A stretch of 49,184 nt of DNA, from positions 14,338 through 63,521 of the forward strand of contig QIAH01000346.1 in assembly GCA_003225465.1 (NCBI GenBank), given 5' to 3'. Position 1 is the stretch's first letter, and the number at the start of each line of letters is the position of its first letter. Shown in pieces: positions 8,871 to 19,913 of this stretch. The translations under genes were made by a program, and so were the position numbers. The DNA is from Acidobacteriota bacterium (GTDB lineage: Bacteria > Acidobacteriota > Terriglobia > Terriglobales > Acidobacteriaceae). The notes beneath the pieces are model-generated. The model ran no database searches, was not told the origin of the DNA, and worked only from the letters and a program-made list of their open reading frames with translations.

Positions 8871-9032
8871 GAGCCCAGCTTCTTCGTCATCGGCCCCCGA
8901 TCTCGGCGCTTAGTCGATGCCGTCATCGAGCAACTACCTGCCGTTCACCTGCCGTTGGCATGTCCTTGTGTGTACTAACATCGCCTAAATCGCCGTCCGT
9001 CGCCTTCGATGTTGTTGAAAGTACGTTTCTCT

Positions 9033-9061
9033 GTGGATTCGAATCCCACTCTCCTCCGCCA
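9033..9061 (+). other. orphan tRNA 3' end (T arm + acceptor 3' strand + CCA), possible att remnant
   Basis: GTGGATTCGAATCCCAC-TCTCCTCCGCCA: T-arm-like hairpin with TTCGAAT loop and terminal CCA (tRNA-Ser-like), no matching 5' half upstream. Confidence 0.5.
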
Positions 9062-9164
9062 TTCTCGGGGCGCTAACCTCTCGACCTATCAACGCTCGGT
9101 GTCGAATCGTGCAATGGCAGATCACCCGGTCACGTTTCATATTGAATAGCTCGGAGCAACTGAT

Positions 9165-10541
9165 ATGGACAAGCACTCGAAGGCAGCAGTTATCGAGCGA
9201 GATGAGGTCACGTTAGCTTCGGAGAATGAACGCGACCAAGAACTTGCTACGCAAGCTCTCGATGAGATTCGCGGAGCGGAAAGGCTCAGCGGCTTTGGAC
9301 GCTTCGCGACAAAGATGCAGAGTATCTTCCAAGCCTCCCAAGCACAAGCGTCACACTCGACTGGTCACTTACGTGTAGCCCCGATCATGATGTCCGCCGG
9401 AGTGCTGCTGCTTATTGCAACGGGCTTGCTGTTTCTCTTCTCGAAACCCGAGAGCACCATCCCAAGCCATTTCCGTCAGCCCACGAGGCTCAGTGGTGCA
9501 GACAGACAAAAACCTGCTGCTGGCGCAAGCGATGCACGGGCTCCCGTAACCGAAAACCAACTTACCTCCAGCGATACGTCCGCGAGTTCGGAGAAGAAAG
9601 CAGATTTGCAGAACGTGAATGGGAGTCGAGACATGGCTGCGATGCGGCGCCTTAGCATTGCTGGCGTTCAAGCGAATGCGGGCACTCAGAATACCGTTCC
9701 ACCGCAAACGATGACGAATGAATTACAGAGTCCCGCCACAGTGTTCGTCGCAGGAATTCCCTCTGCACTCGCTGCAACCTCACCCAACCCATCTCCAGAA
9801 CCGGGGCGTCAGTCACAGCTTCCAGCGGGCACAGAGATCGTAGCGCATACCACCAATGCCATCAGTAGCGGATGGGAGTCGCCGGTGATCGCTGTCGTTG
9901 ACAGAAATGTCGAACTGAACGATTCCGTTGTTATCCCCCAAGGTGCGCAGGTGATCGGTTACACATCCGGAGCGGTCAAGGACCGGATCAATGTGCGTTT
10001 TACCTCCGTACTGTTGCCCAATAACCGCGAGATGGCGATCTCGGGTCTGGCGCTCATGAAAGACGGAAGTGCCGGTCTGGTTGGCAAGGTTCAGGGCGGC
10101 GGCCATCCGATCCTCTCCGGTGCTGCTCGCATCGGAACTGGTGCGGCTGTTGTCGCGACTGAGTTTGTCGGCCAGGGATCTCTCAATCAGCCTTTTTCCC
10201 AAACCGATTATCTTAGAAACCAGATGGCTGCGGAAGTTGCAGTGCAGGGGAATCGCTTGTCGAATCGTCTTCAGCAGCCGATGAACATCCCGATTGTGAA
10301 CGTGAGCACCAACCAACCATTGCGGATATTTTTGTTAAACGCGCTGGATATTGGTAGCGGACGCAATCAAGGTTCGCAATCAGGGGCATCCTCCACCTTT
10401 GCCACCACGATGCCAGATCAGAGCACACCGTCAGAACAATCGTTGGTTACGGCGCAGACAGCCTACATCCAGGCACTAGAAGCACAATTGGCAGACATGC
10501 GCGCTGCTCTGAATGGAAAGCAGACCAATGGACAGCGTTAG
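9165..10541 (+). CDS. TrbI/VirB10-type conjugation protein
   Basis: Single TM, Pro/Ser-rich spacer, C-terminal GTEIVAHTTNAISSG...VVIPQGAQVIGYTSGAVKDRINVRFTSVLLPNNREM typical of VirB10/TrbI. Confidence 0.8.
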   Translation: MDKHSKAAVIERDEVTLASENERDQELATQALDEIRGAERLSGFGRFATKMQSIFQASQAQASHSTGHLRVAPIMMSAGVLLLIATGLLFLFSKPESTIPSHFRQPTRLSGADRQKPAAGASDARAPVTENQLTSSDTSASSEKKADLQNVNGSRDMAAMRRLSIAGVQANAGTQNTVPPQTMTNELQSPATVFVAGIPSALAATSPNPSPEPGRQSQLPAGTEIVAHTTNAISSGWESPVIAVVDRNVELNDSVVIPQGAQVIGYTSGAVKDRINVRFTSVLLPNNREMAISGLALMKDGSAGLVGKVQGGGHPILSGAARIGTGAAVVATEFVGQGSLNQPFSQTDYLRNQMAAEVAVQGNRLSNRLQQPMNIPIVNVSTNQPLRIFLLNALDIGSGRNQGSQSGASSTFATTMPDQSTPSEQSLVTAQTAYIQALEAQLADMRAALNGKQTNGQR

Positions 10542-11442
10542 GGACTCCCACGCTTTGACTTCGGCGGCTGGCGATCTGGGACTGATCTTGGCGAAGCACG
10601 GGTATATTGCGAAGCCGGAGATCACGAACGTGATGTATCTCGCGCTCCGATTACAAAAGCCGTTGTTGTTGGAGGGACCGCCAGGTGCCGGGAAAACTCA
10701 GGTGGCGAAAGTTTTGTCAGAGGCATTCGAAATGCCTTTGATCCGGTTGCAATGCTACGAAGGAATCGATAAGGCGAAGGCGCTTTACCAGTGGAACGAG
10801 TCTCTGCAGCGCATTGCTCTGGAATTCATGCGTCAGTGTGATGATGGATCGCAAACCACGTGGACCGAACTGAAGCGACAACTCTATAGCTCAGATTTTC
10901 TGATTCCGGGCCCGATTCTGCGAGCTTTGCAGTCTGATAGCAAGTCAGTGTTGTTGATCGATGAAGTCGATAAGACTGGCCCCTCGTTCGAGGCATTTCT
11001 CTTGGAGATTCTTTCGGATTTCCAAGTTTCGATTCCTCAACTCGGCACCGTTGTCGCGAAGCGTCGGCCAATTGTGGTGCTGACGTCGAATGCCCAGAGG
11101 AAATTGACGGATGCTCTGCGCGGACGTTGCTTCCTGTTGTGGATGAATTATCCCGCACCAGATCAGGAGGCTGAAATCATCACGACGCATTCGCCCGCGT
11201 TTAAATCTCAGCTTGCAACGCAGGCAGCACGGTTCACCGCCGCCGTTCGTCACTTGGGAATGGCGAAGCCGCCCGAGATCCGGGAATCTTTTGATTGGAT
11301 TGACGCGCTGACTCTGTTGGGAGCAACCGAACTCACTGCTGACGTGGTTTCTGCCACTCTCCCCGTGCTACTGAAAACACGGGAGGACATCGACCGGGCC
11401 GCGGGAAATGTTGCGTTGCTTCTTCAACGCGCGTGCGCTTAG
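10528..11442 (+). CDS. MoxR-family AAA+ ATPase
   Basis: Walker A LLEGPPGAGKTQ, Walker B VLLIDEVDK; overlaps the VirB10 3' end. Confidence 0.85.
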   Translation: MDSVRDSHALTSAAGDLGLILAKHGYIAKPEITNVMYLALRLQKPLLLEGPPGAGKTQVAKVLSEAFEMPLIRLQCYEGIDKAKALYQWNESLQRIALEFMRQCDDGSQTTWTELKRQLYSSDFLIPGPILRALQSDSKSVLLIDEVDKTGPSFEAFLLEILSDFQVSIPQLGTVVAKRRPIVVLTSNAQRKLTDALRGRCFLLWMNYPAPDQEAEIITTHSPAFKSQLATQAARFTAAVRHLGMAKPPEIRESFDWIDALTLLGATELTADVVSATLPVLLKTREDIDRAAGNVALLLQRACA

Positions 11443-11485
11443 TTCAACACGACCATCCACAATCGCGCCGCATCACCCACCCACA

Positions 11486-13171
11486 ATGAATCGCAAGGAG
11501 CCAGATTTGTCCTTCGCTGTCGCGCAAATTCGACGATTTTCGTACCTGATATTAGGGTGGGCGTTGATAGCCGTCCTGTCTTTCTTGATGCCTGACCGAA
11601 TGTTCTTGAGCAGAGCCCAGGGCCGTTGGTTCGAAATCGCCTTAATGGGGGTCGCGCTCCTGCGTGGATCACGACAAGTTAGTCAGGGTCTGCCAGTCGA
11701 ACTTGATTTGCTCACTCTCTCGCAATTGCCCCGCAAAGACCAAATGCAATACGTGGGACACGGCTTCCTATGGAATTCCGAACGCGCCAATCAAGTGCTT
11801 GCAGTTGAACGGGCGAGCGAAACCATCTCGCGTACACGTGGCCCGGGGGATCTCGGCGGTGTGACTGTGCTTCACGCGGTCGGTCGAAAGCGAGAACAGC
11901 CGACTTTTCTCCCCCTCAGTGATCTGGAAGGGCACATGCTCGTGGCCGGAGCGACTCGAACTGGCAAGACGCACTATCTCCAACTCGACGTTCTGCAAGC
12001 CATTGAACGAGGCGATGAAGCCGTCATCTTCATTGACCCGAAGGGCGATTTGAAAGTTCTGCATCGCGCCTATGACGCAGCTGTGGGGACCGGTCGTGAG
12101 AAAGACTTTTTATTCTTCTCGCTCGCATTTCCTCATATTTCCTGCACGTACAATCCGCTCCACAATTTTGTGCTCGGTATGGAAATTCCTGACCGGCTCG
12201 CTGGCTTACTTCCTGGTGGCGGCCAATCAGAACCCTTCAAGGCCTTCGCGTGGGAAGTAATCAACGTGATCGCGCAGGCGATGCTGCTGGCCGGAGAGCG
12301 CCCACTGCTCTCAAAGATCGCGCGTTACGCGAAGGTCAACGGCACGCTGGAAGAACTGTTGCCCGAGATTCCCGAGCAGACTCCCGAATATGAGTATTTG
12401 CGGGGACTCATCAAGCATCCACCCGACCACTACGACAAGATGGTTTCCTCGTTGAAGCCGCTGCTTTCGAAGCTCGACACGCCGGACTTTCGCAGCCTGA
12501 TGTCGGTCCCGAACCCTGAACTGGACTGGGATTGCGCCATCCGAAACAAGCGCATTGTGTACATGTTCATGGGTTCGATGATCGTCAAAGAAACAGCGTA
12601 CGCAATTGGAATGTTGGCCTTGCAAGACCTGCTGAACTTTATCGGGCGAGCATATGCCTATGAACAAGCGAAAACTCCTGTGAGGCTCGTGGTAGATGAG
12701 GTTGGCAGGCTGGTCTTCCCCGGCTTTGTCGATTTGTTGGCGCAGGCCGGGGCGCAGGGCGTCATGGCTGTGCTGGCATTCCAGAGCGTTGCAGATTTGT
12801 TGAGCGTCCTAGGGCCAGCAGGGGCACAGCAAATTCTTGATAACACGAACACAAAACTGTGGTTCAGAGCCACGGACTACGCGACGGCCAAGGCTTTTGC
12901 TGATGTCGCCGGCCAGGGTCCTGTTCTCACGAAGCGCGAGTCCGCGAGCTATCGCCCTGTCTTGGACGGTAAACACGCACCACGTGGTCTGGCGTTCGAT
13001 GCCACCTTTTCCCAGCAGTCCACAGAGAAGATCGACAACCTCGTTCGCGAAGACTGGCTCATGAAACTTCCGCGTGGGCAGGCTTTCCTGTACGCGAGCG
13101 GCTACACGTATAAAACACGTTTTCCGCTAATGCCCGACCCGAAGCACCGCTTTCCCTTGGAGAAGTCATGA
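11486..13171 (+). CDS. type IV coupling protein, TraD/VirD4-like
   Basis: GHMLVAGATRTGKTHYLQLDVLQAI, IFIDPKGDLKVL, RLVVDEVGRLVFPGFVDLLAQAGAQGVMAVLAFQS. Confidence 0.87.
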   Translation: MNRKEPDLSFAVAQIRRFSYLILGWALIAVLSFLMPDRMFLSRAQGRWFEIALMGVALLRGSRQVSQGLPVELDLLTLSQLPRKDQMQYVGHGFLWNSERANQVLAVERASETISRTRGPGDLGGVTVLHAVGRKREQPTFLPLSDLEGHMLVAGATRTGKTHYLQLDVLQAIERGDEAVIFIDPKGDLKVLHRAYDAAVGTGREKDFLFFSLAFPHISCTYNPLHNFVLGMEIPDRLAGLLPGGGQSEPFKAFAWEVINVIAQAMLLAGERPLLSKIARYAKVNGTLEELLPEIPEQTPEYEYLRGLIKHPPDHYDKMVSSLKPLLSKLDTPDFRSLMSVPNPELDWDCAIRNKRIVYMFMGSMIVKETAYAIGMLALQDLLNFIGRAYAYEQAKTPVRLVVDEVGRLVFPGFVDLLAQAGAQGVMAVLAFQSVADLLSVLGPAGAQQILDNTNTKLWFRATDYATAKAFADVAGQGPVLTKRESASYRPVLDGKHAPRGLAFDATFSQQSTEKIDNLVREDWLMKLPRGQAFLYASGYTYKTRFPLMPDPKHRFPLEKS

Positions 13172-13705
13172 AACTGCTTTCGATTGGCGCATTTGTTCTG
13201 TTTGTGGCATGTGCCGCTTCGCTCTTCTCTGGCGGACAAGCCACAGTGCTTCTCCATCACACTTGGCGGCGTGCCGCGGATGTGTTGCCCGAACGGGAGA
13301 TCAACGAATTGGCAGTGGTGATTCCAGCATGCAGAGCGCGCGTTTTCGAACTGTTCCCGCCGACGCTTCGTGAGAAGGTTGCCGCCAAGACGTGGACTGC
13401 CGTCGAACTCATAACGCTGCGGCTGCTACTGGCTTTGTATCTTGCGCCGACATTCATTATCGCTTCTGGGATTGGTTTTCTGGAAGGCTCTTGGGCACGA
13501 TCGAATCAGCAGAGCTTAGTGAAGATTCACTCACCGATGCGGTTCAGCCTTTGCCTTGACCGGGGTGGGCTTGTGTCCTGCGGTGATTTTACTGTGGGCA
13601 ACTGTGCCCCTCATGGTGCCGGTAATCATCCTGATTTTGTTTGTGTCCACGTTGGCAGTTTTCAGTGTTCGCAACCTAGTTGTCCACTCACCAACGCAGT
13701 TCTAG
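13168..13705 (+). pseudogene. DUF4400-like conjugative-element membrane protein, frameshifted
   Basis: First frame ...GFLEGSWARSNQQSLVKIHSPMRFSL, then +1 at TTT (13550-13552): ALTGVGLCPAVILLWATVPLMVPVIILILFVSTLAVFSVRNLVVHSPTQF*. Confidence 0.55.
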
Positions 13706-13764
13706 CCGGGAGGAATCCACGAAGTCGCCTAACAAAATTTGATCGCGATGAAGGTTCACATCAC

Positions 13765-14062
13765 ATGTCTGACCGCTCACAAAATATCACCCTCGTCACA
13801 ATCGACGGCGAATTCACTATTGGAGTGTGGATGCGGATGAGTATTCGGTTTTCCGATCGCCTGGCGTCTCTGGACGCAAAAACGGGCGAGTTCCTGAGAA
13901 CTCTGGGATGCCTGGGCGGATATTGCACGGCCGATCAGGCGCGAAGGCTCGATCTCGCTAACTCGCCGACGCGTGTACTCGAACGGCTGAAGAGGTTGGA
14001 GGACCACAGGTTCCTACGTCGGGTCATTACATACCCGCTCGTGTACCAAGTCACAAAATCTC
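13765..14062 (+). pseudogene. N-terminal part of a replication-relaxation-like protein, 3' truncated
   Basis: RFSDRLASLDAKTGEFLRTLGCLGGYCTADQARRLDLANSPTRVLERLKRLEDHRFLRRVITYPLVYQVTKS (winged-helix-like); coding stops abruptly at the IS fragment. Confidence 0.45.
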
Positions 14063-14063
14063 T

Positions 14064-14539
14064 TCGGTCCCTGGGTTCCCATGGCCAGTACTTACGCACG
14101 GTTCTGGGGGACACCAGATGCCGAGTTTCAGATATAGTTCCGCTGCCACTCGCATCTGTCCCCAGGTCGGATTCTCTCCTGCCATGCGCAGGATCAATGC
14201 GCGAATCTCAGGATGAAGCGTCGGTCGACCCGGCCGGGACTTCCATCGCCAGAAGAGCCTGAAGCCCTTGCGATGCCAGCCGATCAGAGTGTCCGGCTTG
14301 ACGACCACCAGAGCATTTTTCCAGTCGAACATCCGAGACCAGACGACGAGAGTGTAGCGAGCCGCGTCCGTCAGCCGTTGCGGCTGCATTTTGTGTTCCT
14401 TATAAAAAGCCAACTGCTTTCGCAGAAACAAGTTCTCGGCTACCAACGAGGTGCGAGACCGAATCATCGCTTTCAGGAAGTTGCCGAGGTCGGAAGTGAC
14501 TGCGAGTGCGACCGCAACGATGGATTTCAGACACGGCAT
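14064..14539 (-). mobile_element. 5' part of an integrase-core transposase gene, truncated and frameshifted
   Basis: MIRSRTSLVAENLFLRKQLAFYKEHK...DTLIGWHRKGFRLFWRWKSRPGRPTLHPEIRALILRMAGENPTWGQMRVAAELYLKLGI, then VSPRTVRKYWPWEPRDRRD in another frame; catalytic core absent. Confidence 0.65.
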
Positions 14540-14687
14540 GGCGACGGGATTCTACCGAATGGGTCAGGGAATGGGAATCAGAAATAGAGTCGCGGCCAGG
14601 AAGAGCAACTCGCGAGGAAGGAACCGTGTCTTCTGAACCGCGTTGGGCGGCTGACGATATTTCTGCGTACCACAGCTCCAAATCGGA

Positions 14688-16052
14688 TCATGACACGCTC
14701 TCCACTGCACGAGTTGCTGTAACCCGAGATGTTGACAAAGACGAGTTGCTTTCACTTTCATCTGCGTGCGAGATAGTCGGAGCGCGGAAAGTCTGAAACT
14801 GCACTAGATCTTTTGTGAACAGGAGATCAAGAGTCCAGTCCAGCGCAACCCGGAGTTTTTTCTCGAACCGCGGAAGTTTGCTCAGATAAATCGTCCGCCA
14901 CATCCACCACGCTATGAATCCTGAAAAGTTGATTCCGAAAATGTTGGCCACTCCAGTGCGCCGTCCGATTGCGGCCAGTTGTCCGATGGTGGAAAACGAG
15001 AATGGTTTAAGCGTTCCACCTTGCACGCTGGCTATTAAGTTCTTGGCCAGCGTTTTTCCTTCGCGCAAGGCATGCTGAGCAGTCGGCGGATGAAATTGGC
15101 CGGTCTTGATGTCAGGCACGAGAGCACAATCGCCGAGCGCCCAAACCCCGGGCCAATCCGGAACGCGCAACATTTCGTCCACTTTCAGACGTCCGCGTTC
15201 TTTCATGCAGGGGAGGCAATCAAGTGCAGGGTTCGGCGACGTGCCGGCGGTCCAGATTAGAGCTTTACTCTCAATTTTCTCGCCACTGCTGAGTTCCACA
15301 CTGCTGTCTGTCACGCCAGTGACGCGCATGTTTACACGAATCTCAACTCCTCGTTCGGAAAGCTTCTTCTCGGTATACCGGCCTAGCTTCTCCCCGAGCT
15401 CGGGCAAGATTACCTTCCCTGGATGTACGAGCACAACGCGCAGCATGTCTTCACGCAGATTTGTGTAAAAGTGCACCGCTTCGCGGATGAAATCATTTAT
15501 CCCGGCTATGGTCTCAACACCTGCAAAGCCCCCGCCAGCGACCACGAATGTAAGCAAAGGCCGTCGCACAGCCGCGGAGCATTCCGTGTCGGCTTCTTCG
15601 AGATGCGCGATCAGCCGGTTTCGGAGGTGGATTGCATCCCCCAGCGACTTCATCGTCAGCGCTCTCTGTTCAAGCCCTGGGAGATTGAAGAAATTGGTAA
15701 TCGACCCCAGGCCGATGACCAGGTGATCATAGGGAAGCTCGTGATGGTGATGGTCGAAGCCGTGAGATACGGTCACGAGCTTGCATTCCAGATCGATGGA
15801 TTCAACCTCTCCTGCAAAAAAACTGATCCGCTTCAGGAGCTTCCGCACGGGGTTCACGATGTTCGTGAGATCGAGATCACTGGCAGCAACCTCATGCAAC
15901 ATGGGAGTGAACAGAAAGAAATTGTCCCTGTTGACTAGCGTGATCTCGATATCGGGATCGCGTGCCAATGTGCCATCCAGGTGAATGGCCGCATGCAGCC
16001 CGGCAAAGCCGCCGCCGAGAATGATTATCCGAGTTTTCTTTTGCTCAGTCAC
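14688..16052 (-). CDS. ndh: NAD(P)/FAD-dependent oxidoreductase, type II NADH dehydrogenase
   Basis: IIILGGGFAGLHAAIHL, VVAGGGFAGVETIAGI, VWALGDCALVPD; GTG start at 16052 preferred. Confidence 0.83.
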   Translation of the reverse strand: MTEQKKTRIIILGGGFAGLHAAIHLDGTLARDPDIEITLVNRDNFFLFTPMLHEVAASDLDLTNIVNPVRKLLKRISFFAGEVESIDLECKLVTVSHGFDHHHHELPYDHLVIGLGSITNFFNLPGLEQRALTMKSLGDAIHLRNRLIAHLEEADTECSAAVRRPLLTFVVAGGGFAGVETIAGINDFIREAVHFYTNLREDMLRVVLVHPGKVILPELGEKLGRYTEKKLSERGVEIRVNMRVTGVTDSSVELSSGEKIESKALIWTAGTSPNPALDCLPCMKERGRLKVDEMLRVPDWPGVWALGDCALVPDIKTGQFHPPTAQHALREGKTLAKNLIASVQGGTLKPFSFSTIGQLAAIGRRTGVANIFGINFSGFIAWWMWRTIYLSKLPRFEKKLRVALDWTLDLLFTKDLVQFQTFRAPTISHADESESNSSLSTSRVTATRAVESVS

Positions 16053-16087
16053 AGAACTCCTCCATCTCCTCCATCGGCACTTGTGAC

Positions 16088-17191
16088 CTAAAGGGCAGCC
16101 ACTTCGCAGAAAACCTTGATCGATCCGTTCGGATTGGTGAGCTTGTTGAATAGCTCGGTGTAGTTCTCTAGTCCGCGAACTGGATCGGTAAGGAGCCGGC
16201 TCAGCCAACCCGGATATTCGGCTTCCGCCTGGGACATATCACGCACGCCCATCTCGAAATATTCACGATTGGCGTTCACTGTGCCGACCATGACTTTGTT
16301 TCCAAGCACAAATTCCAGGTTGATGCGATCGGCTGGAACCTGAACCATGCGATCTCCACCAGTTACGCTGGACAAAACAAGAACACCATTCTTCCCAAGC
16401 GCCTGCATGCTGTCGAAAACGACGCCGGAGTTGCCAGTGGCTTCGAAGATCACATCGAACGGCCCGAATTTCTTCCCACCCTCAATAATCGGTAGTTCCT
16501 GCGTGATCACATAGCGGGCGCCGATCGCTTCGATGAGTTCGGCGTTGAGATTCGGCTTGGAGTTGCGCGCGAACGTAGTGACTTCAATTCCCCGCAGACG
16601 GAGCGCAAGGGTGGCGAGCAGTCCGATGGTGCCAGCTCCCATTACGGCCGCCCGGCGTGGATGCCAAACCTTCAGCCTGCGCTGAATTTCGTAAGCCTGG
16701 TGAATACCTTTTTCAACTACCGTGAATGGTTCGAGCAGCACTCCAACGTGTTTCAGTCCTTGCGGTACCTTCACGATGAATTGGACATCATCGACGTAGT
16801 ATTCCGTCAGATAGCCGTGGCGCAGGTTAATGCCGCGCTCGAAATACGTGTCATCTGTGGTCATGTCGTTCGTGCCGATCAGGTCGTAGATACTGTTGCC
16901 GGGCCGGCGGACAGTAGCTACGACGTAGTCCCCGGGCTTAACCTCGGTGACATTCGGGCCCACAGCTTCCACCTGGCCGAAGCCTTCATGGCCGATAACG
17001 AGAAAGTCGTATCCCGGAGGTGCTGCGCCGTATTCGGCGGCGTTAATTTCCTTGTCGGTGCCATCCACACCGACCCGGAGGACTTTCACTAGGACGCCGC
17101 GTCCGTCCGAGACTTGGTCGAGAGAGGGTTTCGGCAAGTCCGCCACATGGACGCTGTTGGGTTTTCCCGGGAATACACTAATGGCTTTCAT
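16088..17191 (-). CDS. glucose 1-dehydrogenase (MDR superfamily)
   Basis: [63 protein letters not shown]. Confidence 0.83.
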   Translation of the reverse strand: MKAISVFPGKPNSVHVADLPKPSLDQVSDGRGVLVKVLRVGVDGTDKEINAAEYGAAPPGYDFLVIGHEGFGQVEAVGPNVTEVKPGDYVVATVRRPGNSIYDLIGTNDMTTDDTYFERGINLRHGYLTEYYVDDVQFIVKVPQGLKHVGVLLEPFTVVEKGIHQAYEIQRRLKVWHPRRAAVMGAGTIGLLATLALRLRGIEVTTFARNSKPNLNAELIEAIGARYVITQELPIIEGGKKFGPFDVIFEATGNSGVVFDSMQALGKNGVLVLSSVTGGDRMVQVPADRINLEFVLGNKVMVGTVNANREYFEMGVRDMSQAEAEYPGWLSRLLTDPVRGLENYTELFNKLTNPNGSIKVFCEVAAL

Positions 17192-17210
17192 CTTGATCTC
17201 TCCTCATTAA

Positions 17211-19913
17211 TTAATCTGCGGCTACTTCAGCGGGCTCCAGTTCCGTGTTCTCTTTTTCACGAAGGCGTTCACGGGATTCTCCGCTCTGCTGCATTAACTT
17301 GGTGACCACCCCAGTCCATCCGGTCTGATGACTCGCGCCTACACCCGCTCCCGAGTCACCGTGGAAGTACTCATGAAAGAGAACGAGGTCCCGCCAGTGT
17401 GGGTCGGTCTGGAACTTTTCCACATTCCCGAACACTGGCCGGCGTCCGCTTTCATCCTGAAGGAATATATTCGTCATGCGCCGCGACAATTCTCCCGCCA
17501 CCTCCCACAGGGTCATCATCTTTCCTGATCCGGTTGGGAACTCAACCGTGAAGTCGTCGCCAAGGTAGTGGTGAAACTTCTGAAGCGACTCAACCAGCAA
17601 GTAGTTCACCGGGAACCAAATCGGGCCGCGCCAATTGGAGTTGCCCCCGAACAACCCAGTCGAAGACTCGCCGGGTTCATAGTCCACACGATGCTCCATC
17701 CCATTCACGTGGAGTTTGTACGGGTTGTCACGATGGAACTGTGACAGCGCCCGGACGCCGTAAGGCGACAGAAACTCACGTTCGTCCAACATGTATTTCA
17801 AAATGCTGCGCAGTTGGTCCCGCCCTGCGATTGAAAGTAGTCGGCGCTCACCCATCCCCTCGGTCCGCATGCATGCAAGATTCTTGGTGAGATCGGGACG
17901 GTTATCGATGAACCATTCCAAACGACGCTTGAAATCGGGCAACTTGTCGAGGACTTCCGGTTCGAGTGTTTCGACAGCGAACAACGGAATCAATCCCACC
18001 ATGGACCGGATCTTCATTGGAAAATGATTGCCGTCGGGAAGTTTCAGAACGTCATAGAAAAACCCGTCTTCCTCATTCCACAAGCCCATGCCGTCGTGGC
18101 CCCGGTGGCTCATCGCGTTGGCAATGTAGATGAAGTGCTCCCAGAACTTGCTGGCCACGTCCTCGTAGCAGGGTTCTTCCTTCGCTAATTCCAGCGCGAT
18201 CGCGAGCAGGTTCAGGGTATACATCGCCATCCAACTGGTCCCGTCCGACTGTTCGAGGTAACCGCCGGTTGGTAGCGGTGCGCTGCGGTCGAATACTCCG
18301 ATATTGTCGAGTCCGAGAAAGCCGCCCTGGAAAATGTTCATCCCTTCGGCGTCCTTGCGGTTCACCCACCAGGTGAAGTTCAACATCAGCTTGTGGAATA
18401 CGCGCTGCAGAAATGCCCGATCGCCTTTTCCCTTGCGCTTCTTGTCAATCTTGTAGACACGCCACGCAGCCCAGGCATGCACTGGAGGATTCACGTCACC
18501 GAACGCCCACTCGTACGCAGGAATCTGCCCGTTGGGATGCATGTACCACTCCCGCAACATGAGCGTCAGTTGTTCCTTCGCGAAGTCCGGGTCGACAAGC
18601 GCCAGCGGGATGCAGTGAAATGCAAGGTCCCACGCGGCATACCAAGGGTATTCCCACTTATCAGGCATCGAGATCACGTCTGCGTTATAAAGATGGGTCC
18701 ATTCGTGGTTGCGGCCCTGCTTGCGTTCCTCGGGCGGCGGAGGATTGCCCGGGTCGCCCTGCAGCCAGTCTTTGATTACGTAGTAGTAGAACTGTTTGGA
18801 CCAGAGCATGCCGGAAAAGCCCTGGCGCATGACGTTCTTTGCGTCGGCAGAAAGGTCCGTGGGAATTACCGTCGCATAGAACTCGTCCGCTTCGCGCTGG
18901 CGCAGAGCGACTGTCTTATCGAAACCGGCAAAAGCGTTCTTGCCCTGGAAATCGGAGTCGGCAAGGCGCAGGCGAACCACCACGGTTTCTCCGGCACCCA
19001 CCGTAAGCTTGTAGTGAGCCGCGGCTTTGGTGCCCTTATGCTCGGGATTCACCGCTTCCCTGGAGCCGTGCACGACGTAGTCGTTGATGCTGTCCTTGAC
19101 GTAGCGAGTACGGTTCTCGACTCCAAACAGCCGCTTAGCGTTGGTCTCATTTTCTGTGAACAGCAACTCTGGAGTGCCTTCACAATGGAGCCAGCGATTA
19201 CCCGGCTGATCATGATTCAGCTCGATCACGGGATTTGTGCTCGAACCTGATTCGTGAAGCTCAGGCCGTCGCTCACGTCCTCCCCACGACCATGTATTCC
19301 GGAACCACACTGTCGGCAGCAGGCGAAGCTTGGCCGGTTCCGGGCCGCGGTTCGCGACCGTGATCTTGATGAGTATGTCTTCCGTGTCGGCCTTGGCATA
19401 TTCCACAAACACATCGAAATAGCGATTGTCGTTGAACACATCGGTGTCCAACAGTTCGTACTCCGACTGATTCTTACCGCGACGCCGGTTCTCTTCCACA
19501 AGTTGGCCGTAAGGAAATTCCGCTTGTGGGTACTTGTAGAGGTACTTCATATACGAGTGTGTGGGAGTCGAGTCGAGGTAGAAGTAGTACTCCTTCACGT
19601 CCTCGCCATGGTTGCCCTCATTCCCCGTCAAACCGAAAATCCGTTCTTTCAGGATGGGATCGCGCTCGTTCCAGAGAGCCACAGCAAAGCAAATGTTCTG
19701 TTTCCTGTCGCTGATTCCCGCCAGTCCGTCTTCGTTCCAGCGATAAGCACGTGAGCGAGCGTGGTCATGGGACAGGTACTCCCAGGCGTTCCCGTAGGCG
19801 CTATAGTCTTCGCGCACCGTGCCCCACGCGCGTTCGCTGAGATAAGGCCCCCAACGTTTCCAATGCTTTCGGCGCGTGCCAGATTCCGATAGTCGAATCT
19901 CTTCGTGCGTCAT
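17211..19913 (-). CDS. MGH1/GH63-like glucosidase
   Basis: ~900 aa; [49 protein letters not shown]; (alpha/alpha)6-type sequence. Confidence 0.85.
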   Translation of the reverse strand: MTHEEIRLSESGTRRKHWKRWGPYLSERAWGTVREDYSAYGNAWEYLSHDHARSRAYRWNEDGLAGISDRKQNICFAVALWNERDPILKERIFGLTGNEGNHGEDVKEYYFYLDSTPTHSYMKYLYKYPQAEFPYGQLVEENRRRGKNQSEYELLDTDVFNDNRYFDVFVEYAKADTEDILIKITVANRGPEPAKLRLLPTVWFRNTWSWGGRERRPELHESGSSTNPVIELNHDQPGNRWLHCEGTPELLFTENETNAKRLFGVENRTRYVKDSINDYVVHGSREAVNPEHKGTKAAAHYKLTVGAGETVVVRLRLADSDFQGKNAFAGFDKTVALRQREADEFYATVIPTDLSADAKNVMRQGFSGMLWSKQFYYYVIKDWLQGDPGNPPPPEERKQGRNHEWTHLYNADVISMPDKWEYPWYAAWDLAFHCIPLALVDPDFAKEQLTLMLREWYMHPNGQIPAYEWAFGDVNPPVHAWAAWRVYKIDKKRKGKGDRAFLQRVFHKLMLNFTWWVNRKDAEGMNIFQGGFLGLDNIGVFDRSAPLPTGGYLEQSDGTSWMAMYTLNLLAIALELAKEEPCYEDVASKFWEHFIYIANAMSHRGHDGMGLWNEEDGFFYDVLKLPDGNHFPMKIRSMVGLIPLFAVETLEPEVLDKLPDFKRRLEWFIDNRPDLTKNLACMRTEGMGERRLLSIAGRDQLRSILKYMLDEREFLSPYGVRALSQFHRDNPYKLHVNGMEHRVDYEPGESSTGLFGGNSNWRGPIWFPVNYLLVESLQKFHHYLGDDFTVEFPTGSGKMMTLWEVAGELSRRMTNIFLQDESGRRPVFGNVEKFQTDPHWRDLVLFHEYFHGDSGAGVGASHQTGWTGVVTKLMQQSGESRERLREKENTELEPAEVAAD

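Noticed and set aside
18393-19754. Long plus-strand ORFs (285 and 166 aa) opposite the glucosidase gene
   Set aside because: Antisense to a well-supported GH63-like gene; high-GC spurious frames.
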